The notes: generated by a model not told the origin, from the letters alone. A stretch of 64,000 nucleotides of DNA from Lonicera japonica (GCA_021464415.1 CM038467.1:9689411-9753410), one strand, 5' to 3'; numbered from the stretch's first letter, positions 9,749 to 22,197 are shown. Translations and numbers: made by a program.

Positions 9749-10131
9749 TGATCTAAATTCAAACACTTAGAATTATTTTCTTTATTAGATTTGTAGAAAA
9801 GGATAGATGATAAGGATATATAACATAATTTAGGGTTCAGAGAGAGGATGTGTAGAGAATTTAAATAGAGAGAAAAAAGAGATAAAGAAAATAAAGAGAA
9901 TTCAAATTTAGAGAGAGAAAGCGATTATGATTTTATTTCATTCATGATCCAATAATACAATTATAGCCTCATTATATATGATGCTCATTCACACAATACA
10001 CATAAACACACACATTCCTCATAACACTCACATGGATACCCACATTGATGACTTAACTACACTTATATGATTGTCCTAACAATAAAACTCCTATTTTACT
10101 TTTAAGTAAACCCATAATCTCAATCTTAACA
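9749..10131 (-). repeat. 5' LTR of the degenerate retroelement
   Basis: Partner of 3738-4121. Read on the minus strand it runs from TGTTAAGATTG to GATCA and is followed by a worn tRNA primer site. Confidence 0.72.
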
Positions 10132-11027
10132 ACGCTCCTCTAACCTCATAATTTTATTCTTGGGGTTTTACTCCCAAAAGGCCTCGTATCATTAAGCACC
10201 AACCAGTGCACATAAAATTTATTGAGGATCTTTCCCTAAAGTAATATAGGACATTACATATATATATATATATATATATATATCATAGTAATGACTAATA
10301 ATCCTTCATATTCCCTTTTGTTTCGTATTTCTTTTTCATTTTAAAAAGCAAGTCAAATATGTATTTTTTTTTCTTATCTACCATTATATAAAGTTAGAAT
10401 ACATTAAACTAACAAATTTTTTTCCAAATTTACCCTCGCGAATTGTTATTTTACAAAATTAATTTTATATTATAACACAAATAATAAGATTTAAAAATAT
10501 ATTATTTAACCGTTAGGCTAATTATTGTTGTTGTAATTTTTAAAAATTTGATTACATATAAATAACAAATATGCCTTGCGTGCACAAAAATTTATCTATT
10601 CTATAATTATGAGAGGAATGCAAGTATAGACAAAGGCGTAGCCATCTTCATGTTTGTGGGATCTAGTGAACCCACTTAGTATTTGAAATGTACAACTAGA
10701 TAGTGTGGATTTTGAATATATTTGAATTGAGGCGTATAATTAACACCACTTAAATTTAAAAAAGATAGTCAATGGTGGGGTCAAATTATAAAAATATAAA
10801 TAAAATAAGTATGTGGCTCAAACATAGCATACACCACAACAGCTATTCAACTTAAAACTGTGTCCCAAAAAATCTAGAAATTAAGTCCCAAATGCATTTG
10901 AGCGCACATATAATACGAGAGAGAATTAGAGAAAATTATGAGTGTCAAAAACGTATTCCAACTTATTATCATGTTGTGCTTTTCAAGGCAGCGAGTAGTA
11001 CTGCCTATTTAGTTATCCATCATTTAA
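10132..11027. other. AT-rich gap with an (AT)n run, no gene seen
   Basis: Contains an (AT)n microsatellite near 10258-10283. No coding pattern or clear transposon end. Confidence 0.4.
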
Positions 11028-11403
11028 GCTATAAAGAGGGATTCTCTCACTTTAACAAAAAGAATGGATGATCATTTAGAGGGGTAAATCGATGAATTTT
11101 TGTATGAAAATTTGTAGAGATGATCTATATTATGAGTAAATCACTTCCACCAAATTTCAAAAAAAAATTCAACCTATAAGTGGCCGAGATGATCATCAAA
11201 AATTTTAACGGTAAAAAATGTACATATATATCAATTTTTCAAAACACCCACTTATAGGTTAAATTTTTTTATGAATTTTTGTGGAGGTAATCTACTCATT
11301 ATATAGATCATTTATACAAATTTTCATTAAAAAATTCATCGATTTACCCCCTAAATGGTCATCCCTTCTTTTTGTTAAAGTGAGGGAATCCCTCTTTGTA
11401 GCC
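11028..11403. mobile_element. Foldback MITE
   Basis: Almost the whole 376 bp is an imperfect palindrome: the left arm (GCTATAAAGAGGGATTCTCT onward) and the inverse of the right arm (GCTACAAAGAGGGATTCCCT onward) match for well over 100 bp, including ACAAAAAGAA and GGTAAATCGATGAATTTTT. A transcript would form one long hairpin. A fragment starting with the same end (GGCTATAAAGAGGGATTCTC) lies at about 19109 in an intron of the MADS-box gene. No target duplication could be fixed. Confidence 0.7.
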
Positions 11404-12440
11404 CAGCTCTCCCTCATTTTTATGGATTAATAATTTAGTCAATGTAATTAGCGTAATATTAATAATACATTATAAAATATTTTCACTTATTAAATTTTTT
11501 AACTACGCTGTTGAACCAGCAAGTATAAAGAGTAAAAATGAGCACCTATAGGAACTCAGTCCCGTACCCACGGCAAATCGTGTCTCGTGGGCATGCATAC
11601 AAAGTTACAAACATACACAGGATATTTGTTGTCATATAATTTAATTGTACTCAATCAAAGGGTAGTTTGTTTGGGTAACAAGGTTGTTGGGACGTATTTG
11701 TGACCACTCGCTAGTGATATTGAAATGTGATACTGATAAATTTTACACGGATGATTGAATAATTAATATATTAGATTTTTACATACATGCAATATATTTA
11801 TAATGAGCATATAATTAATTAATTTAAAGAAAAAAAAGTAATAAGTTATCTAGCAGTTGAAGCTTTTATTATTATTATTATTATTTACAAAATGCAAGAA
11901 TTTCAAACCACATTGATTATGTTAAGATATCATTTTTATTTTATTTTTTGTGAATTTTAAATTAAAGCATGCTAAGGTAAAATAGGAAAATCAAAAGCTT
12001 CAACACAATTTTAATAACAAACAAAATCAAGAAACTTGTGGTTCTAAAACCTAATTTGCTAAATAAATAATAGTCAATAGTTTTTTATGCAAAATATGTG
12101 TCATAAAAAAATAATTGTGTGGAGATATGATTATAGTTTAGAGCATGCAGTGAGAAAAAAGATGAGAAGAAAGCGCGCGCAAATAAAGACTAAGGCGTTA
12201 GTTAGATCCGAAAGCGGACAGCTGAGAGAAAGAGATCATGAGGGCAGGTGGAGTTTTGAATCCGAATGAAAGCCAAATAAAAATGGGCCAGAGAGAAAAA
12301 ACCGGCCATGGACACTACTACTGTACGTCTAGTAATGTATGTATGCATCCCTCTTCGATTTCCTATATATATATATATATATTTTATTTATTAATAATTA
12401 ACAACTCTCTCGTGCGGGTCGATAAGGAAATTAATTAAGA
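11404..12440. other. Upstream region of the expansin gene
   Basis: No gene seen. Just before the start codon (about 12363-12382) is a TATATATA run that could serve as the TATA box of the expansin gene, though it is also a simple repeat. Confidence 0.35.
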
Positions 12441-14345
12441 ATGTACAATGTTGTTGTTGTTGTTGTTGTTGGGTTGATGGTGGTGATGGTGGTAGTTAGT
12501 CATCTGTTTCCATGTGCTGAAGGATTTGATGATGAGGGATGGAGTGATGCTCATGCCACTTTCTATGGCGGTAGTGATGCTTCTGGCACTATGGGTATGT
12601 CTCCATCGATCCCTACGCAATTATAAACCACACTACGTACTATAACGTTTATTTTGACCTTAAATGGATATAATTTTATTTTATTTTTGATAGAATTTAG
12701 TAGATATGGTATATTAAAAAATTTCATCTATTTAACTCTTTAAATATAATTAAGGATCTTTCTTCCCCTAAACAAAATGGTCATTTATGTATGTTCTTGA
12801 AGAGTATTTCAAATTTTGGATCAATCAGAAACAAAATATCATAGATATTTCTTTGGATTTTCTCTATTGGATGCGCGCATTTGATGGCTTCAAGTTTCAT
12901 GAAAAACAGGCAATTAGGATGAGGACACAGTAGTTGTCCGTTCCAAAAAAGGACAACCCACAAAATTTTCACCTTTGTTTTTAAACGAATATGATTCCCA
13001 ATTTTTCCATCCCACTTTCATTTTAATTCCATCCCATCTGACATTCAAATTTTTAATTCCTGATTTTAAAATATCGTTTCACAATTTAACCCATCAGATG
13101 TAAAAATTGATTGGATACATCCAAATCAGGGATATTTATGTCTTTCTTATGCGGCATTAAAAAATTCTCTATGGACAACTCTTATGAAAAGTATCTCCAA
13201 TGGGATTGTCTCTTAAGAAATTCATAAAAAAAAAATCATTTTTTTTTATCTATATAATAAGGGCAATGATTTTTGATCGCTTTCACAAATTCTATTTTTT
13301 GCTAAGTAAGCTTGGTGGTTGCATTGGAGATCATTTTTATTGCTATTTGTGCTACCCTTTCTGTGTGGCCGGCATCTCATTTTTGTGTTGCATTGGAGAT
13401 GCTCAAAGCAATAGAAAAGGGTAACTTGGCTAAGAAAAATAAGATAAGGACCGAAACATGTATATAAAGTATCAATTAAGTTAGGAACCAAACTCAGGCC
13501 CAAAATTAAAGAAAGGACTCTATTCATATCTTTAAAGAAAAACAGGTGGGACTAAAATGAGAAGCAAAATAGAAGTGTATTTCTCTCTGAATATGCTATG
13601 ATTTTGATAATTTGTGCAGGTGGAGCTTGTGGGTATGGTAACTTATACAACGAAGGGTATGGCACAAACACAGCAGCATTGAGTACCGCAATGTTTAACA
13701 ACGGATTAAGCTGTGGGGCTTGTTATGAGATCAAATGTGCAAATGACCCCAAATGGTGCCTCCCTGGCTCAATAGCAATAGTCACTGCCACAAATTTTTG
13801 CCCTCCAAATTTCGCAATCCCTAACGACAACGGGGGATGGTGCAACCCTCCTTTACAACATTTTGATCTCTCTCAGCCGGTTTTCGAAAAAATTGCTCCC
13901 TACAAAGCCGGTATTGTCCCTGTCTTTTACAGAAGGTAACCATAAAATAAATCAATCTGAAATACATTACTCTTAAATTGAGACAGATAGAGTACTAATG
14001 TATAAGAGATTTTATTTTTTTTGGGATTCTTGTAGGGTACCCTGCAAGACGAAAGGGAATATAAGGTTCACAATAAACGGTAACTCGTACTTCAACTTAG
14101 TACTATTAACAAACGTGGGTGGTGCTGGTGATGTGAAGGCAGTTTCTATCAAAGGCTCGAATACTGATTGGGAACAAATGTGGAGGAATTGGGGCCAGAA
14201 CTGGCAAAGCAACACTCTGCTGGAGGGCCAAAGCCTTTCTTTTAAGGTCACCATAAGCGATGGCCGTACTCTAATGTGCAATAATGTTGCACCTTCTAAC
14301 TGGTCGTTTGGCCAAACTTTTAATGGTGGTGCCCAGTTCACTTGA
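12441..14345 (+). CDS. Alpha-expansin
   Basis: Secreted wall-loosening protein acting on cellulose-hemicellulose contacts without hydrolysis. Three exons (12441-12594, 13620-13935, 14036-14345) join in frame to 259 residues, normal for the family. Residues 1 to about 27 are a signal peptide whose core is a run of valines. Then come [17 protein letters not shown], the cysteine-rich double-psi barrel, the HFD motif (132-134), the conserved FYRRVPC junction and the C-terminal cellulose-binding-like domain with WGQNWQ. The sequence resembles the EXPA1/EXPA5/EXPA10 branch more than the root-hair EXPA7 branch. It ends GGAQFT, slightly unlike the usual end. Intron 1 is about 1 kb and carries a MITE-like insertion. 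Confidence 0.95.
13188..13403. mobile_element. MITE-like insertion in expansin intron 1
   Basis: The left end GTATCTCCAATGGGA and the inverse of the right end (GAGCATCTCCAATGC) are inverted repeats about 215 bp apart, of the same kind as the Tourist-like element at 49391-49820. The interior is non-coding. Confidence 0.45.
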
Positions 14346-14920
14346 ATTCATTAATAGTTAAATTAGTCACTACAACCTCTCTGCTTAACGACTTGCTAGC
14401 GTTTTCATTGGTAATTGGACTGGTTTTTTGAGTGTCATTAGGGGAGCTCGTATTAAAGTGGCTCTTTCATTACCTATAAGGTTACCAGTTCTAGTTTGAT
14501 GAGTTTTTATGAGTTCTCTCTATTTTTTTGGTCTTTTTTTTTTTTGCAAGTTTTCTGTTAAGCTGGTTTTTAGCAGGACATGAATTAGAGTTTTCTTGAG
14601 TTGTTTTAGATTTATCAATAAAACGTAGAGGGGCTGTCTTATTTTGCTTGTGTGTGTGATTGAGAAGTAGGTATTAGCATGGAAATATATATGCCAGCAT
14701 ATATAACGCTGAGTTTAATTAAATATGAGCTTGAGGACGGAAAAGTTAAATTTAAACCGTTTTGTGATATTATTTATCTATACACATAATTAAGAATAGT
14801 GATATATAAAAATTAAGTTATTTGTCTAATTTGTACTGCTAGACATGCCTTAATTAGCATTTCATTGAAACCTCACATTTCGTGGTTAGTCCATAAAAAT
14901 ATCACTTGCTCCACAAAAAT
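14346..14920. other. Spacer between expansin and LHCA4
   Basis: 3' flank of the expansin gene, with AATAAA-like sequence near 14619. No other feature seen. Confidence 0.35.
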
Positions 14921-15140
14921 TGATAAGATAATTTGGTTCCTCTATCAGGTCTAATATTCTCGCCCGTTTTGGATATAAAATCAAATCCCATGCAACCATT
15001 TGGCATGCGGTCATTGGACATCTAAGATCCCACATGGCAGCAAAGATATCAGAAAATCTGCCTACCACGAGACCAACAGCAACAAAGCAATAGATTTGTG
15101 GATGTGACCAGGATAAAGATAATGCGTTCTCCCCATTGGC
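14921..15140 (+). promoter_or_regulatory. Candidate light-responsive promoter elements of LHCA4
   Basis: GATAAG (14922-14927) is an I-box core, another GATAA lies near 15112, and an inverted CCAAT (ATTGG) lies near 15135. Such GATA and CCAAT elements are usual upstream of light-harvesting genes. Short motifs arise by chance, so this is suggestive only. Confidence 0.3.
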
Positions 15141-15348
15141 TAAACCATAGCTCACAAAAACATCACAACCGTTGGATCACATAAAATACAGCAAACCCAA
15201 CTGTCAATTTTGAACACTGAACAAGGGCCACAGGAAATAAAATTCGAGTTGTGTACAAAAACCACCACCATTTTTGAGCCAACTACACTTCACACTATTA
15301 CACTACTCTTTGCCTAAAATCCCAGTTCCTTCTGGTCTGGTCCGAGAG

Positions 15349-16754
15349 ATGGCCGCCATAACCACACAAGCTCCCATTGCCGTTTTCCGCTCATCTGCCT
15401 CTAAATCAAGGTTCATCACCGGATTGTCCCGTAAGCTTAACAGAAATTTGGCCTTTAAACCGCCACCTTCTTCATCGAGCTCTTTCAAGGTTGAAGCCAA
15501 GAAAGGCGAATGGTTGCCTGGCCTAACCTCCCCAGCTTACCTCACCGGCAGGTAATTAATTATTCACATAATGAAACACTTTCTGACATTTTTCAGAGTA
15601 AGAATAGATGAACAATTTATAAAATGCACATTCAGAAATCATATGTGCTTCTCCTGCGCATGTAGCTTAACAAGTATATTTATTCTCATATGGGAGTCGA
15701 AATATAAGCTTACCGATTAGCTAAGTTTCCCCTGCATGTGTGACGGTTACCCGTCCAAATTTGAAACGCCCACAGACTACTAGTCTCAATGGGACATGTA
15801 GGCTGTGCCCTTCCAACTCACACTCAGACGGGTCGCCTGTTTCCTCACTCAGAGGGCTAGCCAGCACGAGTATGAATGAGATACAGCTACTGAGACTAGT
15901 CTGACTAAATTTTATACCTTACGAAGGGTAAATTATACAAAATTCGTAGTGCATTTCCAAATTTGTGGCTTCAGTTTATTTCCCATATCGTTGTGGATGC
16001 GCTCAGCTAATTATAATCGCTCACATATCTAATGGAAACCATTTGCGTCAATATAGTCTTCCCGGTGACAATGGGTTTGACCCTCTGGCGCTTGCAGAGG
16101 ACCCAGAGAACCTAAAGTGGTTCGTTCAGGCAGAGCTCGTCAACAGTCGATGGGCCATGTTGGGAGTTGCAGGTATGCTCTTGCCGGAAGTATTCACAAA
16201 GATGGGACTCATCAATGCCCCTGCTTGGTACGATGCTGGAAAATCTGAGTACTTTGCTTCATCATCGACCCTTTTCGTGATCGAGTTCATATTGTTCCAC
16301 TATGTCGAGCTGCGAAGGTGGCAAGATATTAAGAACCCCGGAAGTGTAAACCAAGACCCAATCTTCAAGAGCTACAGCTTGCCGCCCAATGAGGTCGGCT
16401 ACCCTGGTGGCATCTTTAATCCCCTCAACTTCGCACCCACCCTCGAGGCTAAAGAGAAAGAACTTGCCAATGGTAAGATTTCTCTTCCATCACTTTCTCT
16501 CTCATCATGCCATGAGAGAAATCAGTGATTGTAGCTGTAGTGTAATACTGAATATCTTCCCAAAAGATTTGTATAGAGAATTGGCGCTAACCGGTGTTGT
16601 GTGACTGATTTTTGCAGGGAGGTTAGCTATGTTGGCATTCTTGGGGTTTGTGGTTCAACACAATGTGACCGGCAAAGGGCCATTTGAGAACCTGGCTCAG
16701 CACATCTCGGACCCATGGCACAACACCATTGTTCAAACACTCAACGGTTCATAG
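15349..16754 (+). CDS. LHCA4: Photosystem I chlorophyll a/b-binding protein Lhca4
   Basis: Outer antenna protein of photosystem I in the thylakoid; pairs with Lhca1 and carries the far-red chlorophylls. Exons 15349-15551, 16057-16472 and 16618-16754 join in frame to 251 residues, the same length as Arabidopsis Lhca4. The start MAAITTQA matches the family; an upstream in-frame ATG at 15274 is rejected. Residues 1 to about 50 are the chloroplast transit peptide, followed by [12 protein letters not shown]. The first chlorophyll-binding helix has ELVN97-S98-RWAML, with Asn in place of the usual His ligand, as expected for Lhca4. The family normally has Gly where this has Ser98. The third helix ([21 protein letters not shown]) is complete. 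Confidence 0.97.
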
Positions 16755-17356
16755 ATTTTCCATAGAGATGAAATTGAGTGACTTTGCTTTCTAAACACAT
16801 GAATTTGTTTTGACTAAAATTTTCAAGACTTTATCGTACAACAAAGGGACATTTAATATACAGGTGAAATAAGAGTTCAATTTACCATTCATATGATAAC
16901 CTCAAAAACAGGTACACATACAGTTCCCAAGCAAAAATGAAGTAACAGAAAACATGGAAATTTGGTTCATTCGGATCACCTTTTATATACATGGAAACAT
17001 ATACACATATAAATAATAATATCTTCAAGAAAAGGAAGAAAAGTTAAACTAATTTACATGGAAGAATATCCGATTGTATACGAATGATGTACACTATACA
17101 TTTAACACATTTAGCAGGCGACCAATATACAAATGAGCATGCTCGCCTCTAAATATGTCATGAGTTTAATGTGAGTAAATTGCACATTATAAATTTTGGC
17201 ATCAATAACTATCAAAATCAAGAAAGTTTGTACATGTGATGCGGACGTAGACCCCTCAGCCAACAAGTTTTGTTGTCAAAATTGACTTGGTTGCTGCAAG
17301 AAACAGAATGACACAGAGAATTGAGTCAACTACCTCATCAACCAAAAGCGTTGTAT
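16755..17356. other. Spacer downstream of LHCA4
   Basis: Holds the 3' flank of LHCA4 and possibly the last exon or 3' UTR of the minus-strand MADS-box gene: a TGCAG acceptor at about 17297 is followed by CAACCAAGTCAATTTTGA, which would encode QPSQF and a stop. Confidence 0.3.
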
Positions 17357-17668
17357 TTAGGCTTCCGTTTGATAATAACATGAAAAATTATATGAAAAAC
17401 ACTTTATTTGTTTAAGAATTTGGAAAATAAGTTGGGGCATGTGATGAGATTCTCTTTATCTCATGCTTATTTTATGAGTAGATGTCCTACATCCTTCACT
17501 ATTTTTTGTGGAAAATTTTTCTTCCTCAATCCACCAAAGAAAATTTTCCATTGAAAAAGCCATAAAGTAAGAATACATCTCATCATGTGTCTCAACTTAT
17601 TTTCTTACTTCTCACAAAAATCATTTTTTTTTTCTTTTTTCAGGTTGTTATCAAACAAACCCCGTAAA
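17357..17668. mobile_element. MITE-like element, hAT-type ends
   Basis: Left end GGCTTCCGTTTGATAATAAC and the inverse of the right end (CGGGGTTTGTTTGATAACAA) are imperfect inverted repeats about 310 bp apart. Sequence resembling its middle (TGTCCTCCATTTTTCATTAT) recurs near 25780. Confidence 0.5.
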
Positions 17669-17784
17669 CAATGAGATATGAATGTGTTGAATAGTTTTTA
17701 CATGGATCACAATACACAAATTCCCTTTTGCCCAAAATATGTCCAACTATCAAATAATTTCAGCAGTATATATATATATATATC

Positions 17785-20700
17785 TCAGAAGTTGCAAGAA
17801 ATAAGAAAATAACAAGGGATGCTCACCTGGGAATATGAGCTGTCATTAAAAATGGAGATATCACAATGCCCAGATTCAGGGAACCAAGTATTATGATGCA
17901 CATTGTCGTAGATACTGCTCGGCAGTTCAGAATTGCTATTAATTTGATAATCCACATGATGATTACCCTGCAAGTTTGGCTCGGTACCAGGATTCAATTC
18001 TTTTGCTTCTGGTAGATTTAGGTTACTAAATGGGTTGTAAGCGAACTGATCGTCAATTTGTAGATTCAAGCTATTCATGTCACTCAAGGAAACACCTTCT
18101 TGTCTCGTATTGTCAACTTGTCCCATATTATCAATCTCTGTGTGTTTGGCTGATTTAAAGAAACCAGAGTAGCTAGGAAGAGATGCATCTCTTGAACACT
18201 TGATTTCTCTACAGAGTCAAAATAGTCATCGAATAGCTTGTAAGAAACAGAAAATTGAAAATGTCAAAATATCATCATTCTTGTGGATATAGTTCAACAC
18301 ACTGGATCTTTACTTAAGTCTATTTTTGGGGATACCTTCATATTTGGATGAATTGTGTCCGTCACTACTTCCATATAGTTTCAGCTTTTCTAACCCGCAA
18401 ATCCATTTTTATCTTGTTATAGATCACTCTAGGGCCATTTCTTAGACTAGAGGTATTTTCTTTAAAAAAAAAAAATTTAAAATCTTAACAGCAATTCACT
18501 AACCTTTGAGGAAGAAAGTTTGGCTCCTCTGGTAATATCATATGTTGATTCTCATTACCGGGAAGCCATGATAGGGGTTGTGCTTCTTGGGTACCACCCA
18601 TCATTAATGGCAAATGCATCCCATTGTGAAACTGTTTTTGCAAGATTTATGCACATCAGATTTAGCGCGCACAGAGAGAGAGAGAGAAGAGAGGGAGAGA
18701 GAGAGATTATTCATTACCTGGGTAGTGCAATCTAGTGGCACAAGTTGGTGCTTTGTAAAACTTTCCTGCCAAGATGATGCAAACAGTGTTCATATGATTA
18801 TATCGTTATATATGTATGTCATTAGAATATCTGAGGCGGGCAAATCAATAAGTATTGCAACCCCCTAACTCTTTAGCATATGTGAGGAAAAGTTAAGCAA
18901 GGAGTATCAGCAAGCAACCACTACTTTAGCATAAAAGATTCAGTAAACAGTGTATTCCCATATAACTTTTAAATGATATTATACATCTTTAATGACCTTA
19001 TATCATAATTCACAAGGTAACAAGTCTTCCCCTTTCATGTTATGATAGTAAAGCCACTTGATATAAATTGTTTCCAATTGATATATATATATATATATAG
19101 GGGTAGGCTATAAAGAGGGATTCTCTCAATTTATATATATATATATATATATTTTAAAAAAAGGGAGGTTAAGTCTGTCCCTTCCAACTACAAATAACAA
19201 AAACCCTCCCCATCCCCACCCCATATAGGACTCAAACCCGGGACTTCCCTCAATTTTTATATATATAACTATAATATATTACTCACTTGGTCCCAAATTT
19301 AGAGTCCAGCTTGATTTTTAAGGATGCACACTTTTAATCTTGTTTGGCATTGTGAAATTTGGTACATTGATTATAATCTCAAGAAGGAAACTAGACCCAT
19401 AATTTGGGGCATCCTAAAACGTAATAGTTGATTCTTAATTTAGGATGAAGGGAGTTTATAGTATATAGATGTGTGTATATGTATATATATATCACACCTT
19501 ATGCATGTGAAGACGGTTAAGTGATGCCCTTAGTGAGTCTTCCATTTGACTAAGTTGTTCAATGTTGTCGACCGTATCGGGATTACTCCAACAGCTGAAA
19601 CAACAGGGAGCACAAAAATACAATAAAACTTAAAAAATAAAAGAAGCAACAAGTGAATAATTAAAAAGAATCAAAATTGCACCTCAGTCTCTTGTGCACT
19701 TCTGTAATTTGAGCTTGCAACATCCTTGCATGGTTTCTCAGTTCCTAATCACAACAATTGAAAAGAAAAAAGGTATTCTTATATGCACCAACATAATCTT
19801 GCTTCTCATGCCACTTCTCAAAGACTTTCAACTTAACCCACATACATATTTGTACAATTTTCTTTAAATTAAAATTAATTATAAAAAATACTACATAGGT
19901 TAAAGATGTTTAGTACACTGAACACACACACTAGGGAAATTATTAGTTTTTAATCCAAAGCTGCAATGGATAATAAATTCATCTGGTTAATGAGTTAAAA
20001 ATGTTGATTTTCCAGAGCTAAACAAATGCAAGGTCTAGATAATTTGAATGTTTCACAATGAACTCGTGATTTAAGTGGAACTAAAAAATAAATCTTTCGA
20101 GTGTCAGATCAGTATAATTGGCATTGTAATTTTGTTTTTAATTAATTTCTCATTCAAAGAGAGAACTGATGTAATACGCTTGTGAAGTGAAGTGAAATTT
20201 TTTTAGAAGTGGGGTGAGAAACAAGACTAAGTTGGTGCATTTAAAAACATCCAAAGGGTAAAAACATAAATGATAAGAATAAATTAGATTAGAACTCCTC
20301 AAAATAACTATAACTCTGATATCAAGATGCAAAGGAACTTGATGCCGAATACTTAGCTCACCTCAACTGATTGAATGCTGCAAGGAGAAAAATCGGAACA
20401 GAGATTAGATCTTTCTGGTTGTAATCATACAAAATTGCAAAACTGAAAAGAATAAAAATTTACCTCAACCCCAAGAAGTCTTGAATATTTACTTCATGGT
20501 CGAGTTTCTTAAAGGTTTTCCTCAAAGCCTATGTTCTCAAATTACAAGACAAACATTTGTATAAGTACGAATTAATGATCATTTCATCTTCATTTTAACA
20601 TAAAAAGAGAGAAAAAAAAAAGAGTTGATGGAGAACATCAATCTTACTTCTAGGCTCTCCAACTTCCTGTTCCAATCAAATAAGAAACATTCAGCCATAA

Positions 20701-21691
20701 CATCTTTCGAAGTTGACCAAATTTCATAAATGAAAATAATCACAGTTTTAATATGAGTTTTTGCCATACCTTTTTGCCCTCTCTTGTGGAGTTAATTGAG
20801 CAAATTTTGCAATAACCTCATCAATGTTGCTGAAGAAGAAAAACAATTTTAGAATATAACACAAAACATATTTAACTTATCAATAGAGAAATAGACTAAT
20901 TAGAAGATGGCTTTATTGAGTTGAGCTTAATTTTATGTTTAATTTGATTTGGTTAAGCAACAACAATAGACGAAGAACTACCTAAAGAAGACACCCAGTG
21001 TCATCAAATTTAAATTCCCAATTCCGGTCAATTTTCTAGACACAAAATTGAAGTTCGGAAAATAATATGATTCATATGTTGAACTACTTAAGCTAATCTA
21101 AAAATCACTCAAATTGTCCAGCTGAAGACATTTTGTGAGGGACGTGAGAAAGAATTAACATAATTTTCTAAGGATACCATCGACTTTGCAAATTAGCAAG
21201 TTCTTCTCCATCTGACATGAACCTATGATCTGCAGTTGGATACGAAAGATTGTCCAAAACTTGAAAACAAGTTGGAATGCAAATTAGCAAGTTCTTCAAA
21301 TATGAAAACAAGGTGTTGGAATGCAAGATTGTCCAAAACTTGAACACAAGAACAAAACTATACATGTCTTGTTGCTTTTTCGCAATGTTGAAACTCAAAC
21401 TAATGATAAAGATAAAAGTGAATAAAATATAGATCTTAGTGAAACTGATGATTATAATTTCAGCAGAAGTGTAAAATTTGAAAATATTTGACCCTTAAAT
21501 AAGTACCTGCGCTCTCCACGGAATAGTGTAGGCTTTCCGGTTGGAGAAAACATAAGAAGAATTAAGTCGATGTCGCATAGTATTGACAATTCCTTAGCTT
21601 TCTTTAAGATTCCACTCCTCCGTTTTGAATAGGTCACTTGCCTGTTACTCGTGTTCTCTAATCTCTTAATCTTTAGCTTGACCCTCCCCAT
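17785..21691 (-). CDS. MIKC*-type MADS-box transcription factor, AGL65/AGL30-like
   Basis: DNA-binding regulator; in Arabidopsis this branch acts as heterodimers in maturing pollen. Proposed minus-strand exons: 21691-21507, 20829-20770, 20666-20648, 20528-20464, 20377-20362, 19744-19683, 19594-19498, 18765-18718, 18631-18504 and 18208 to about 17827, all with matching phases (1062 nt, 354 codons). The MADS domain is [20 protein letters not shown] onward. It is followed by family segments [53 protein letters not shown] and the C-terminal NTWFPESG. After SYSQ the frame can end by read-through at 17785 (13 more residues) or by splicing to about 17297. The ATG directly follows a TTGCAG acceptor, so there is probably a leader intron (21693 to about 23837). 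That intron would contain the LTR element. Confidence 0.92.
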
Positions 21692-21843
21692 CCTGCAATG
21701 AAATTTGGTAGACGGAAAGGCAAAAAAAAGCCTTCAGCCTGATATCACTGTTGACAAACCACTATTACCCCAGTTCCACACCAACTTGACTCTAAATTTT
21801 TCAAGATAGTGTTTATTAAATAACATAGCATTCACTTACATTT

Positions 21844-22197
21844 TGTCATGAATGGACTGATTGGGCAAGTGTGTAATTTGGGGCCTTGTTAGTGTTAGGC
21901 ATGTGAGAGTGTGAGGAATGTGTGAGAGATATGAGGTCGTTAGAGAGGTCATCCATGTGGCAAGGAGACTGTGAGAAATTGTATAAATGAAGGATGATAT
22001 GGTGTATTGAGATTATGCAAAAAAATGATATGAAAATTTCTATTTCTCTCTACGTTTTCTTCTTCTTCTCTAAATTTCTATATCTAAATTCTAAATTCTC
22101 CCTTATCAATCTCTAATTCTTCCTTTTCAATGCTATTATAATTCTTCCCATCTCAATAATTCTAAGTGTGGATCTGATAATTACTCAGACCATGACA
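21844..22197 (+). repeat. First LTR of the TRIM-like element
   Basis: 354 bp, starting TGTCATGAATGGACTG and ending ACCATGACA. It matches 22797-23135 plus 23727-23735 once the MITE is removed. Confidence 0.9.

Larger units (their letters stand above)
3738..10131 (-). mobile_element. Degenerate LTR retroelement, minus strand, split by a MULE
   Basis: Two direct repeats of about 383 bp (3738-4121 and 9749-10131) frame this unit. Read on the minus strand each LTR begins TGTTAAGATTG; the 9749-10131 copy ends in CA. Next to that 5' LTR is GGTATTAGAG, a worn primer binding site for initiator methionine tRNA. Next to the other LTR is the purine-rich AAGGGAAGGTAG, a plausible polypurine tract. Without the inserted MULE only about 0.9 kb of interior remains, so it was non-autonomous or had lost most of its coding region before the MULE arrived. 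Confidence 0.75.

Noticed and set aside
15274..15348. Upstream in-frame ATG of LHCA4
   Set aside because: The family start MAAITTQA at 15349 fits known transit peptides; the extra 25 residues resemble leader sequence.
15779..15900. ACTAGTCTCA and TGAGACTAGT inverted words in LHCA4 intron 1
   Set aside because: A 10-bp inverted pair about 120 bp apart suggests a small insertion, but no target duplication or further end homology supports it.
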